Below, in pieces: positions 7,509-16,385 of a stretch of 64,000 nucleotides of DNA (the stretch's first letter is position 1; every line of letters starts with the position of its first letter). Below the pieces are notes generated by a model, which was not told the DNA's origin, searched no databases, and saw nothing but the letters and a program-made list of their open reading frames with translations. The DNA comes from Candidatus Paceibacterota bacterium (GTDB taxonomy: Bacteria; Verrucomicrobiota; Verrucomicrobiia; Limisphaerales; UBA8199): positions 1 through 64,000 of the forward strand of contig DAOTCE010000004.1 of the NCBI GenBank assembly GCA_035452965.1, written 5' to 3'. The position numbers and the translations under genes are program-made.

Positions 7509-8627
7509 ATGCCACGATACAGAATTGCATGGCTGCCAGGCGACGGCATCGGTGTGGACGTCCTCGAGGCGGCCAAGATCGTGCTGAACCGGCTCCGGCT
7601 CGATGCCGAATACATCCCCGCGGACATCGGCTGGGATTTCTGGTGCCGGGAAGGCGACGCCTTTCCCCCGCGCACGGTCGAGCTGCTGAAGAACGTTGAC
7701 GCGGCCCTGTTCGGCGCAATCACCTCCAAGCCCGCCAAAACCGCTGCCGCCGAACTCGCGCCCGCGCTGCGAGACAAGGGGCTGAGCTACCGTTCCCCCA
7801 TCGTGCGCATGCGGCAGTTGTTCGATCTCTACGTCTGCCTGCGCCCCTGCAAGGGCTACCCGGGCAACCCGCTTAACTTCAAGGAAGGGATAGACCTCGT
7901 AGTGTTCCGTGAGAACACGGAAGACCTGTATTCCGGGGTCGAGTTCGCGCCCGTGCCGCAGGAACTGGCCGAAACTCTCGGCAAGCTGGCCAAACCGTTC
8001 GCGCCGTTTGCCAGGCTCCCCCTCGATCAATACGCCGTCTCCTGCAAGATAAACACCCGCGCGGGCTCCGAGCGCATTGTGCGCGCCGCCTTTGATTTCG
8101 CCCGCCAGCATAAGCGCAAGAAGGTCACCATCGTGCACAAGGCCAACGTCGTGCGCGCCACCGACGGCCTGTTCCTTGAAGCCGCCAAAGCGGTGGCCAG
8201 GGACTTTCCCGAGATCAAGATGGACGACGCCAACATTGACGCCATGACCATGTGGCTGCTCAAGAATCCATTCAACTACGACGTGTTGGTCGCGCCCAAT
8301 CTCTACGGCGACATCATCTCCGACCTCTGCGCCCAGATGGTTGGCGGCCTTGGTTTCGGCTGCTCGGGCAACATCGGCGCCAAGCTGGCGGTGTTCGAGC
8401 CCACGCACGGCTCGGCGCCCAAATACGCCGGCCAGTACAAGGTCAATCCCATCGCCACCATCCTGGCCGCCAGGATGATGCTCGATTGGCTTGGCGAATC
8501 CAGCAAGGCGGCAGCCCTCGAAGACGCGGTCGCGCAGGTCATCAAGGAAGGCCACGCCCGCACCTACGACATGGGCGGAACCACCACCACCTTGCAGATG
8601 GCGGAGGCGATCGCGGACAAGCTATGA
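7509..8627 (+). CDS. Isocitrate/isopropylmalate-family dehydrogenase, isocitrate-type
   Basis: 372 residues. It belongs to the beta-decarboxylating dehydrogenases, which oxidise a 2-hydroxy acid and decarboxylate it. The substrate loop RENTEDLYSG (134-143) matches isocitrate enzymes better than isopropylmalate enzymes. Lys211 (VHKANVVRATDG) and the aspartates of NLYGDIISD are the catalytic and metal residues of the family. The cofactor loop reads HGSAPKYAGQYKVNP. The Lys-Tyr pair corresponds to Lys344-Tyr345 of E. coli isocitrate dehydrogenase, which favours NADP, whereas NAD enzymes usually have Asp-Ile there. The start at 7509 follows family length. Its stop overlaps the next start by ATGA. 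In this cluster the true substrate may be another tricarboxylate or methylmalate. Confidence 0.85.
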   Translation: MPRYRIAWLPGDGIGVDVLEAAKIVLNRLRLDAEYIPADIGWDFWCREGDAFPPRTVELLKNVDAALFGAITSKPAKTAAAELAPALRDKGLSYRSPIVRMRQLFDLYVCLRPCKGYPGNPLNFKEGIDLVVFRENTEDLYSGVEFAPVPQELAETLGKLAKPFAPFARLPLDQYAVSCKINTRAGSERIVRAAFDFARQHKRKKVTIVHKANVVRATDGLFLEAAKAVARDFPEIKMDDANIDAMTMWLLKNPFNYDVLVAPNLYGDIISDLCAQMVGGLGFGCSGNIGAKLAVFEPTHGSAPKYAGQYKVNPIATILAARMMLDWLGESSKAAALEDAVAQVIKEGHARTYDMGGTTTTLQMAEAIADKL

Positions 8628-9571
8628 CGACCACGCCCCCCGGCCGGAAAGCACGACCGGTCATCCTCCACGAAGTCGGCCTGCGCGACGGGTTGCAGGC
8701 CGAGAAGCAGGTTGTGCCGCTCGAACAGAAGATTCGCTGGGCTGAGCTCCTGCTGTCCGCCGGCGTGGACATCATCCAACTCGGTTCGTTTGTGCATCCG
8801 GGCAAGGTGCCGCAGATGGCCGACACCGATGCGCTCTTCCGGCATTTCTCCGCGCCGGGGCGCACGACGTCCGGCGCAATCCTGTCCGGACTCGTGCTGA
8901 ACGAGAAGGGATTGGAGCGGGGCATGGCCTGCGGCGTCGAGATGTTCTGCATGGGCGTTTCGGCCAGCGAAACCCACAGCCAGAAGAATACGGGGATGTC
9001 TGTCGCCGACGCTACCTCCCGTATCATCGCCATGGCCAAAGAGGCCGTCGGCGCGGGCAAGAAAGTGCAACTGTCAGTCCAATCGGCGTTTGGCTGCGGC
9101 TTTGAAGGCGTGGTGCCGGAGGAGCGCGTACTGAAGATCGCGGAGCAGTTCCTGAGCGCCGGGTTCCGCAACATCAGCCTCGCCGACACGGCCGGCCACG
9201 GCATGCCGGCACAGGTCGAGCGGCTTTTCGGCGCAATCCTCAAAGCGGCGCCCGACGCCGAATGCACCTGCCATTTCCACAACACCTACGGCCTGGGCAT
9301 GGCCAACTGCTGGGCCGCCCTGAACGCAGGCGTGCAGTGCTTCGAATCCTCCGTGGCCGGTCTGGGCGGCTGCCCGTTCACCAAGGTGGCGGGCGGCAAC
9401 GTGAGCACCGAAGACCTCGTCCATTTCCTGCATCGGCTGGGCCTGCGCCAGGAAGTCAACCAGGACCAGCTCGTCGCGCTGGCGCGCGACCTGAGCGCGT
9501 TCTTCGGGCGCGAAATGCCCGGGATGGTCTATAAGATCGGGCTGGCCCAGGCCGCCGCGGCCTCCCGCTAA
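8624..9571 (+). CDS. HMG-CoA lyase-like enzyme
   Basis: 315-residue TIM-barrel lyase of the HMGL-like family, which splits 3-hydroxy-3-methylglutaryl-CoA or a similar acyl-CoA to acetyl-CoA plus a keto acid. Marks: HEVGLRDGLQAEK (metal and substrate Arg-Asp), SAFGCGFEG, the metal-binding CHFHNTYGLGMANC, and the catalytic-cysteine loop GLGGCPFTKVAGGNVSTEDL. Human HMGL has GLGGCPYAKGASGN at the same place. The start overlaps the dehydrogenase stop by 4 bp and the stop is 2 bases before the CoA-transferase start, so translational coupling is likely. With a CoA-transferase next door, citramalyl-CoA or another hydroxyacyl-CoA is as plausible as HMG-CoA. Confidence 0.85.
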   Translation: MTTTPPGRKARPVILHEVGLRDGLQAEKQVVPLEQKIRWAELLLSAGVDIIQLGSFVHPGKVPQMADTDALFRHFSAPGRTTSGAILSGLVLNEKGLERGMACGVEMFCMGVSASETHSQKNTGMSVADATSRIIAMAKEAVGAGKKVQLSVQSAFGCGFEGVVPEERVLKIAEQFLSAGFRNISLADTAGHGMPAQVERLFGAILKAAPDAECTCHFHNTYGLGMANCWAALNAGVQCFESSVAGLGGCPFTKVAGGNVSTEDLVHFLHRLGLRQEVNQDQLVALARDLSAFFGREMPGMVYKIGLAQAAAASR

Positions 9572-9573
9572 CT

Positions 9574-10791
9574 ATGAGCAATTCGAACAACAAACCCCGC
9601 AGGGTGCTGGAAGGCATTCGCGTGCTGGATTTGACCAACGTCCTGGCCGGACCGTTCGCCACGTTGCACCTCGCCCTGCTCGGCGCTGAAGTCATCAAGA
9701 TCGAGAATCCGCTGGACGGCGACCTCGCGCGCAAGCTCGGCAACGTCCCCAAGCTCAACAAAGAGCTTATGGGCACCAGCTTCCTGGCGCAGAATTCTAA
9801 CAAGAAGTCGCTCACCCTGAATCTCAAGAGCCCCGAAGGCCGCGAGGTCTTCAAGAAGCTCGTGGCCACCGCCGATGTGCTGGTCGAGAACTTCCGGCCC
9901 GACGTCATGAAGCGCCTGGGTCTCGACTATCACGTGCTCATCCAGGTCAACCCGCGTCTCATCTACTGTGCCATCTCGGGTTTCGGCCAGACCGGGCCCG
10001 ACGCTCTGAAGCCCGCCTACGACCAGATAATCCAGGGACTGAGCGGAGTGATGGCGGTCAACGGGGACGAGCGTCTTAACCCGCTGCGCGCCGGTTTTCC
10101 GGTGTGCGACACGGTGGGTGGACTCAACGCCGCCTTTGCCGTCCTCGCTGCGCTGTTCCATCGCGAGCGAACCGGCCAGGGCCAGTTCATAGACGTGGCG
10201 ATGCTGGACTCCATCATGCCGCTCATGGGCTGGGTCGCCGCCAACCTGCTCATCGGCAAGCAGCAGCCGGCCCTGCTGGGTAATGACAACTTCACCGCCG
10301 CGCCCTCCGGCACCTTCGTCACCAAGGACGGCTACATCAACATCGCCGCCAACAAGCAGGAGCAGTGGGAAGCCGTCGCCGACCTGCTCGGGGTGCCGGA
10401 ACTGAAGACCGACCCGCGTTTCCAGGAGCGCGACAACCGCAAGAAGAACCGCAAGTCCCTTACCCCTCTGCTCGAAGTGAAGTTGAAGGAAAAAGAAACC
10501 GCTTATTGGGTCGAACTGCTGAATCAGCATGACGTGCCCTCCGGCGCGATTCTGCAACTGGAGGCCGCCCTGAATCAGCCTCAGGCACAACACCGTCAGA
10601 CCCTGCAGAAGATCGCCGTTGACGGCGTCGGCGAGCTAAGACTCTTCGGCCTGAGCGCGAAGTTTGAGAAGACGCCCGGGGACATTAACGCGCCGCCGCC
10701 TCGCCTCTCCGCCCACACGAATGAAATCCTGGGCGAGCTGGGCTATTCGGCGGACGAAATCATGCGCCTCAAGGACGCCCGCGTTATTTGA
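9574..10791 (+). CDS. CaiB/BaiF family CoA-transferase
   Basis: 405 residues, the usual length for a class III CoA-transferase, which moves CoA between carboxylic acids through an aspartyl-CoA thioester. The N-terminus VLDLTNVLAGPFATLHLALLG and GAEVIKIENPLDGD are family hallmarks. The catalytic aspartate is in FPVCDTVGGLNAAF, followed by FHRERTGQGQFIDVAMLDS. It starts 2 bp after the lyase gene. A transferase plus an HMGL-type lyase is the arrangement used to activate and then cleave a hydroxydicarboxylic acid (for example succinyl-CoA-dependent activation). The donor and acceptor cannot be read from sequence. Confidence 0.9.
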   Translation: MSNSNNKPRRVLEGIRVLDLTNVLAGPFATLHLALLGAEVIKIENPLDGDLARKLGNVPKLNKELMGTSFLAQNSNKKSLTLNLKSPEGREVFKKLVATADVLVENFRPDVMKRLGLDYHVLIQVNPRLIYCAISGFGQTGPDALKPAYDQIIQGLSGVMAVNGDERLNPLRAGFPVCDTVGGLNAAFAVLAALFHRERTGQGQFIDVAMLDSIMPLMGWVAANLLIGKQQPALLGNDNFTAAPSGTFVTKDGYINIAANKQEQWEAVADLLGVPELKTDPRFQERDNRKKNRKSLTPLLEVKLKEKETAYWVELLNQHDVPSGAILQLEAALNQPQAQHRQTLQKIAVDGVGELRLFGLSAKFEKTPGDINAPPPRLSAHTNEILGELGYSADEIMRLKDARVI

Positions 10792-10820
10792 ACTGGCCCG
10801 CTCTCAATTTCGTCTCCGCC

Positions 10821-10865
10821 GACGTCAGCCGGCGCAAGTCCTGGAGTCTGGCGCGGACTGACGTC
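10821..10865. repeat. Inverted repeat between CoA-transferase and aconitase-family genes
   Basis: Left arm GACGTCAGCCGGCGC (10821-10835) pairs at 13 of 15 positions with right arm GCGCGGACTGACGTC (10851-10865) across a 15-base loop. It sits in the 159-bp gap that divides the five-gene acid cluster into two parts, so it may be a processing or termination hairpin. No T-tract follows. Confidence 0.5.
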
Positions 10866-10950
10866 CGCGGCCACACGATCCTGGTCGAACCCCCCAATTG
10901 ATGAGTACAACCGATTGACTCGTTTAACCCCTTAACCCATTTAAGTAGCT

Positions 10951-12231
10951 ATGACTGTTGTTGAGAAAATCCTCGCCCGCGCCGCCGGCCTCCCTTCCGT
11001 GAAGGCCGGAGACGTGGTGGAGCCCAAAGTTGACCTGGCCATGTCGCATGAGAATGCGGCGCTGGTCATCAATCAGTTCCTCGAAATCTACAAGGGCACC
11101 TCGCTGCAGCCCAAAATCTGGGATCCCAGCCGCGTCGCCGTGATCTTTGACCACCGCGTGCCGGCGGAATCTCCCAAGACCGCCTCCAACCAGAAGAAGG
11201 TGCGCGAGTTTGTCGGCGCCCAGGGCATCGGCAAGTTCCACGACATCCGCGGCGACGTCGGCGGCATCTGCCACCAGATTCTGCCCGAGAACGGCTACGT
11301 CCGCCCCGGCCGCGTCGTGGTAGGGACGGATTCGCACACCACCAGCCATGGCGCGCTGGGGGCATTCGCGTTCGGGATCGGCGCTACCGAGATGGCGAGC
11401 GTGTGGGCCCTCGGCACCGTGCTAAACGTCGAGGTGCCTCCAACCATCAAGGTGGTCGTGAAAGGACGGTTCAAGAAGTTCGTCGGGCCGAAAGACCTGA
11501 TCCTGCACCTCATTGGCAGGATCAGCGCCCAGGGCGCGAACTTCAAGGTGCTGGAGTTCCACGGCGAGACGATCAGCAGGATGTCCACCTCGGGCCGGTT
11601 GGTGCTCTGCAATATGGCTGTCGAGGCCGGCGCGACCGCCGGCATCGTCCCCGCCGACGAGGAAACGGCGCGCTATCTGCGCGAGGAAGCTGGTGTGACT
11701 GACCCGATCGAGCCTGTGGCTCCGGACCCGGACGCCGCCTACGAGAGCGTCCTCGAGATCAGCGTCTCCAAACTGCAGCCCCAGATCGCCTGCCCTCACA
11801 CCGTGGACAACGTGAAGCCGATTGATCAGGTGGCCGGCAAGAAGGTCAACCAGGTCGTCATTGGCTCCTGCACCAACGGGCGGCTCGACGACCTGGCCAT
11901 CGCCGCGAAGGTCCTCAAAGGGCAAAAGGTCGCGGACGGCACGCGCATGTTGATCTTCCCCGCTTCTGCCAAGATCTTCCGGCAAGCCCTGGGCAAGGGC
12001 TATGTCGGCACTTTTATGCAAGCCGGCGCGGTGGTCATGAACTCCGGCTGCGGCCCTTGCCTGGGCGTCCACGAAGGGGCGCTGGGCGACGGCGAAGTCG
12101 CGCTCTCCACCACCAACCGTAACTTCAAAGGCCGCATGGGCAACCCGAACTCCGAGGTCTATCTCTGTTCCCCAGCCGTGGCCGCCGCCTCCGCCATCAC
12201 CGGCGTCATCACCAATCCCCGCAAGAAGTAG
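10951..12231 (+). CDS. Aconitase/3-isopropylmalate dehydratase-family large subunit
   Basis: 426 residues, 4Fe-4S hydro-lyase large subunit of the LeuC/HacA type. Cluster-ligand cysteines are visible in VVIGSCTNGRLDDL and NSGCGPCLGVHEG. Substrate motifs include VGTDSHTTSHGALGAFAFG and STTNRNFKGRMGNP. About 420 residues is the length of the two-subunit archaeal-type isopropylmalate/homoaconitate isomerases rather than of monomeric aconitase. The small subunit follows after 32 bp. It may isomerise isopropylmalate (leucine pathway), citramalate, homocitrate or citrate; specificity depends on the small subunit and cannot be settled here. Absence of a nearby leuA argues against a plain leucine operon. 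Confidence 0.88.
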   Translation: MTVVEKILARAAGLPSVKAGDVVEPKVDLAMSHENAALVINQFLEIYKGTSLQPKIWDPSRVAVIFDHRVPAESPKTASNQKKVREFVGAQGIGKFHDIRGDVGGICHQILPENGYVRPGRVVVGTDSHTTSHGALGAFAFGIGATEMASVWALGTVLNVEVPPTIKVVVKGRFKKFVGPKDLILHLIGRISAQGANFKVLEFHGETISRMSTSGRLVLCNMAVEAGATAGIVPADEETARYLREEAGVTDPIEPVAPDPDAAYESVLEISVSKLQPQIACPHTVDNVKPIDQVAGKKVNQVVIGSCTNGRLDDLAIAAKVLKGQKVADGTRMLIFPASAKIFRQALGKGYVGTFMQAGAVVMNSGCGPCLGVHEGALGDGEVALSTTNRNFKGRMGNPNSEVYLCSPAVAAASAITGVITNPRKK

Positions 12232-12263
12232 CCAGCCAACGAACCACGCCACACGTTTCACCT

Positions 12264-12764
12264 ATGCCAACCGTTGTCTTCAAAGTCGGCGATGATGTTT
12301 CTACCGACGTTATCTACCCGGGCCGCTACATGGCCACCGTCCTGCCCACCGAAACGCCGCAATTCGCGTTCGCGGACGAAGCGGGTTTCAACGCGAAGCT
12401 CAAAGCCAGGCAAATACCGCCGGGCAGCGTCATCGTCGGCGGGAAGAACTTCGGCTGCGGCTCCTCGCGTGAGCAGGCCGTGTCATGCCTCAAAGGGCAT
12501 GAGCTGATCATCGTGGCGAAGGGCTTCGCGCGCATCTTCCTGCAGAACGCCATCAACCTGGGCTTGCGCATGGTCGTCTGCCCCGACGTCGAAGCCGCCG
12601 AAGGAGAGGAACTGGAGCTGACGCCCGAGGCAGTCGTGAAACTGGCCAGCGGCAAGCGGTTCGCAATCGAGCCGATGCCCAGGTCCCGCCAAGTCATCAT
12701 TGACGCGGGCGGCCTGATTCCCTACACGCGCCAGCGGCTGCAGCAGCGGCAGGCCGCGTGTTAG
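12264..12764 (+). CDS. Aconitase/3-isopropylmalate dehydratase-family small subunit
   Basis: 166 residues, swivel-domain partner of the preceding large subunit. It shows KVGDDVSTDVIYPGRYM, the core motif GGKNFGCGSSREQAV that contributes active-site serine and arginine, and GFARIFLQNAINLGL. The C-terminus is short (IDAGGLIPYTRQRL), as in LeuD-type small subunits. The 32-bp spacing and matching family leave little doubt it forms a heteromer with the upstream product. Two-subunit enzymes of this type interconvert 2- and 3-hydroxy isomers, producing a substrate for a decarboxylating dehydrogenase like the one at 7509. Confidence 0.88.
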   Translation: MPTVVFKVGDDVSTDVIYPGRYMATVLPTETPQFAFADEAGFNAKLKARQIPPGSVIVGGKNFGCGSSREQAVSCLKGHELIIVAKGFARIFLQNAINLGLRMVVCPDVEAAEGEELELTPEAVVKLASGKRFAIEPMPRSRQVIIDAGGLIPYTRQRLQQRQAAC

Positions 12765-12970
12765 AACACCCTAGCCCGTCCTCCAGTCTGATCTCGTTCA
12801 CGAACAGCCAGCCGGCTAATCCCGGCGCCCAGCGAGCGGGCTGCCACCAGTGGTCCCCTCCCGCCGGCCATGCAAGAGCATCAGGCCGCGGCCCTGGTTC
12901 GCCATGCTCAAACGCTGCCGCCGCGGTTTCTGGCATTGCCGATTGCGCACGTGTGTTTAGCTTCTGACAA

Positions 12971-13714
12971 ATGTCCTTTTCAGAAGCCACAGAAGGTCTT
13001 CACCCCGACAAGCGCCAGCTTTTCCCCAACACCCTGTGGAGCGTCGTGCTCCAGGCGAAAGGGAAGATGCAGCCGGGACTTGCCAAGTTGTGCGCGATGT
13101 ATCGCGAGCCGCTGCTCACGCACTTGCGCAGCCTCGGCTACGGCCACCACGATGCTTCGGACTACGTGCAAGGCTTCTTCGCCGATCTGTTGCGGCGGGA
13201 TTTCCTGAACAATGTGGAGCGGGAAAAGGGAAAGTTCCGCTCGTTTCTGTTATGTTCCCTCAAGAATTACCTCCACGACCAATGGGACCGGCAGCAAGCG
13301 CTGAAGCGAGGCGGTGGGGTGTGCGTGAAGTCGCTGGACGAGGAGGACGAAGATGGGCAGCCGGTGGTCGAACCCCCGGACCATCACACGGGTCCAGACA
13401 TTGAATTCGATCGCGCGTGGGCGAACGCGGTTGTCGCGCGCGCTTTGAGTCGGACCGAGCAGGAGTGCCGCGAATCAGGCAAAGGGGAACTTTTCGCGGC
13501 GCTGCAACCGATGCTCAACGCGGAGCCGGATGGCGCCACGTATGCGGAGATTGGGCAGCGGTTTGGCATGAGCGAAGGGGCCGTCAAAGTCGCCGCGCAC
13601 CGGCTACGCTCGCGGCTGGGAGCGCTGATCCGGGATGAGGTTAGAGAGACGGTGTCGAACGAGCGGGAGTTGGAGGAAGAGTTGCGGTATCTCATTGAAC
13701 TGTTCGCCCAGTGA
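12971..13714 (+). CDS. ECF-type RNA polymerase sigma factor
   Basis: 247 residues. The sigma-2-like part is LCAMYREPLLTHLRSLGYGHHDASDYVQGFFADLL (first and last parts only need be compared). A long spacer with acidic DEEDEDG follows. The sigma-4 helix-turn-helix is TYAEIGQRFGMSEGAVKVAAHRL. This is the variant common in Verrucomicrobiota and Planctomycetota that pairs with protein kinases. A Ser/Thr kinase gene starts 104 bp downstream, supporting a shared signalling role. There is no obvious anti-sigma gene, so control may be by the kinase. The start at 12971 is the first ATG that keeps region 2 complete. Confidence 0.8.
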   Translation: MSFSEATEGLHPDKRQLFPNTLWSVVLQAKGKMQPGLAKLCAMYREPLLTHLRSLGYGHHDASDYVQGFFADLLRRDFLNNVEREKGKFRSFLLCSLKNYLHDQWDRQQALKRGGGVCVKSLDEEDEDGQPVVEPPDHHTGPDIEFDRAWANAVVARALSRTEQECRESGKGELFAALQPMLNAEPDGATYAEIGQRFGMSEGAVKVAAHRLRSRLGALIRDEVRETVSNERELEEELRYLIELFAQ

Positions 13715-13818
13715 GGGGCGAGGCACTTCGCGCAATCCGGTTCACGCCGCCATGGTTGTGCGAGAGCGGATGCGCTTGCTTTGTCGTGGCATCCTTGGTT
13801 GACTAGTGGTGTTCGGCA

Positions 13819-16380
13819 ATGGTGCCTGATTCTCAGAAGCTGCGGGCCTGTCCTCGATGTGGAGCGTCAATCCCTTTGGACGCCCCGGGAAGAGTTTGTG
13901 TTCGTTGTGCACTCGAATTCGCCTTGCCGGATTTGGCGGATGACGCGGACGCACAAGCCCCGCCCCCCGAAAACGAACCAGCGTCAGAAAAGAAGTTGCC
14001 CGATGTAGGAGATTATGAGCTGCTGGAGCTGATCGGGCGTGGCGGGATGGGGGTGGTTTACAGGGCGCGGCAGCGGAGTCTCCACCGCATCGTGGCGCTC
14101 AAGACATTATCGGGGGGAGTTCACGCCAGCGAGGACTTCAAACGCCGGTTCTGGCGGGAAGCGCGTATGGCGGCGAAGCTGCAACACCCGAACATCGTGC
14201 CGGTGTTCGAGATCGGAGAGGATGACGGCCAGCCGTTCTTCTCGATGGAATACGTTTCCGGCACAGACCTGAAGCAGATGACGCGCGAGGCGCCCCTGCC
14301 GCCGGAACAGGCAGCGCGCTACGTTGAAGCAGCAGCCCGGGCCGTGCATCACGCGCACGAGCAGGGGGTGCTGCACCGGGACCTGAAGCCGTCGAACATC
14401 CTGATCGGGGCGGACGATCGACCGCGCATCACCGACTTCGGACTGGCCCGCCCGCTTATGGCAGCATCCAGCCTTACCATGAGCGGAGCGGTGCTGGGCA
14501 CGCCGGGATATCTTCCGCCGGAGCAACTGTCGGCGGGCCGCGGCACGGCGGGGCCCAGCAGCGATGTTTACGGACTGGGGGCGGTTTTGTACCATCTGCT
14601 GACAGGCCGGCCACCGTTCATGGGGAGCACCTTGGCCGACACACTGAAGCAGTCGCTGGAGTGCCAACCGGTGCCGCCGCGGAAACTGAACCTGGCGGTG
14701 CCGCCGGACCTGGAGTTCATATGCCTGAAGTGCCTCAAGAAGAACCAGAAGGAACGGTATCAGTCGGCGCTGGCGCTGGCCGAGGATCTGGAGCGCTATC
14801 TCAACGGGCAGGCGACCCTGGGCCGATGGCAGGGCCTGGCCGGATCGGAACAAGATTGGCCGGAGGAGCCGCCGAGGAAGGAATCGAATGCGGGCGCGTG
14901 GATCATGCTCCTGCTGTTGGCGGCGCTCGCGACCTGCGCCGCGGCATGGTGGAAGGACTGGGGACAACTCCGCACTCGTGTTCTTGGGTCGCCAGGAGTG
15001 AAGCAGATCGAATTGAGCACCAGCCAGGCCGGAGGAAACGGGGAAGTGCCGGAGGTAGAACAAACCCGACTGCCGGCCCCCGACGCAGCCACGATTTCGC
15101 TCCCGAACCACGCACGAACGCAGCCCGCGCCGCAAGGGACTCTCACTGTGCGCTTCCTGCCGGACTCTCTCTATGAAAATGAATGGGCTCGCTGCGAAAT
15201 CACAGGCCAGGGACCGAGCACGAACCTTGACCGCATTCTGATAGGCAGGACATTCGAGGTGCAGCTCCCAGCGGGTGCTTACCGGGTCAATCTGGCTCAC
15301 GTCGACAAGGACAACCGGGTATGGCGTTTGGAATCGCCGGTGCAGATCGAGAGTAATCGTTCCGAAAGCGTCAGCTTTCGATTCGCTTATGCGGCGCTGA
15401 CGGTGGAGAGTGATCCGGCGGGCGCGGATGTGACTTGGCCAAAGGAGTTCAGCATAGGCGACGAGACAAGTGGCACGGCGCCGTTCAGCAAGCGGTTCAG
15501 GTCCGGCGCGATTCCCTTCACGGCGCGCTTGCACGGCTACGCGGACTGCCGCATCACGAATTACTTCTATCCGGTGGTAGACGACCCGGCGAAGAACCGT
15601 TTTGCAATCCCACTCCAGGCTAGATCAGTGCCGCTGGGCGGGCGCTCATTCACCAATTCGCTGGGGATGATCTTCCGATGGGTGGTACCACTGCAGATGT
15701 GGGCATGCGAGTGGGAGACGCGCGTGGGAGATTTTCGCGCCTTTGCCAGTGACGGCGCAGCGCGGGGCAATCCGTCGCCCGCCATGCAGTCGGTTACCAG
15801 CAACGGGTGGAGGGCGAGCGGCTTTTCCTGGGACAATCCGGCGCCGGGCTTCTGCCGGGGGGACAACTGTCCGGTGGTGGGGGTGAATTGGCAGGACGCG
15901 GCTAATTTCTGCGAATGGCTGACGCATCGGGAGCGGCGGCTGGGGAGGTTGCTGGCCAAACAGGTCTATCGCCTGCCGACCGTCAAGGAATGGCGCGCGT
16001 TGGCTGGCGGCAGCGCGTTTCCCCAAGGTGCGGAGCCGACGGGGAATTATTCCGGCGTGGAGGTGTTGGGATCGGACTGGCCGCAGTGCTGGCCGGTGCT
16101 TACAAACCACGACGACGGGTTTGCCCGCACCGCGCCGGTTGACGCGCCGAACTTTGCCAACAGCCTGGGCTATTACCATGTGGGGGGCAACGCAGCCGAG
16201 TGGTGCGCCGACGGCGCGCTTTGCGGGGGCTCCTGGTTTGACGGCGAGATCGATGATTTGTCCCACCTCCGGACCGAGTCAGCCGTTGAAACCCCGGAGA
16301 ACAGAGATGAGTGCCAGGATCGTAACGGCTTTCGAGTCTTCCTCGAGGACCCGTGGCTGTTGCAGGACACGCCCAAGTAG
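13819..16380 (+). CDS. Ser/Thr protein kinase with zinc ribbon, TM segment and formylglycine-generating-enzyme-like domain
   Basis: 853 residues. Order of parts: a zinc-ribbon-like CPRCG...CVRC (about 11-30); a Hanks-type kinase (about 66-330) with glycine loop GRGGMG (73-78), Lys95 in VALKTL, HRDLKPSN (from 186), DFG (206-208) and GTPGYLPPEQL; one TM helix (about 360-377); beta-rich PEGA-like segments (about 450-600); and a C-terminal FGE/sulfatase-modifying-factor-like domain (about 605-850) with SLGMIFRWV, VNWQDAANFCEWLT and YRLPTVKEWRAL. All catalytic kinase residues are present. The kinase would face the cytoplasm and the FGE-like part the periplasm. The neighbouring ECF sigma factor is the likely partner or output. 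Confidence 0.9.
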   Translation: MVPDSQKLRACPRCGASIPLDAPGRVCVRCALEFALPDLADDADAQAPPPENEPASEKKLPDVGDYELLELIGRGGMGVVYRARQRSLHRIVALKTLSGGVHASEDFKRRFWREARMAAKLQHPNIVPVFEIGEDDGQPFFSMEYVSGTDLKQMTREAPLPPEQAARYVEAAARAVHHAHEQGVLHRDLKPSNILIGADDRPRITDFGLARPLMAASSLTMSGAVLGTPGYLPPEQLSAGRGTAGPSSDVYGLGAVLYHLLTGRPPFMGSTLADTLKQSLECQPVPPRKLNLAVPPDLEFICLKCLKKNQKERYQSALALAEDLERYLNGQATLGRWQGLAGSEQDWPEEPPRKESNAGAWIMLLLLAALATCAAAWWKDWGQLRTRVLGSPGVKQIELSTSQAGGNGEVPEVEQTRLPAPDAATISLPNHARTQPAPQGTLTVRFLPDSLYENEWARCEITGQGPSTNLDRILIGRTFEVQLPAGAYRVNLAHVDKDNRVWRLESPVQIESNRSESVSFRFAYAALTVESDPAGADVTWPKEFSIGDETSGTAPFSKRFRSGAIPFTARLHGYADCRITNYFYPVVDDPAKNRFAIPLQARSVPLGGRSFTNSLGMIFRWVVPLQMWACEWETRVGDFRAFASDGAARGNPSPAMQSVTSNGWRASGFSWDNPAPGFCRGDNCPVVGVNWQDAANFCEWLTHRERRLGRLLAKQVYRLPTVKEWRALAGGSAFPQGAEPTGNYSGVEVLGSDWPQCWPVLTNHDDGFARTAPVDAPNFANSLGYYHVGGNAAEWCADGALCGGSWFDGEIDDLSHLRTESAVETPENRDECQDRNGFRVFLEDPWLLQDTPK

Positions 16381-16385
16381 CCGCC

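Noticed and set aside
12931..12955. Sigma-54-like TGGCATTGCCGATTGC upstream of the ECF sigma gene
   Set aside because: The GG-GC distance is 13 instead of 12 and the match to the -24 box is imperfect.
14107..15534. 475-codon open frame on the minus strand
   Set aside because: It lies antisense to the kinase gene, whose domains are complete. Long antisense frames are expected in high-G+C coding DNA.
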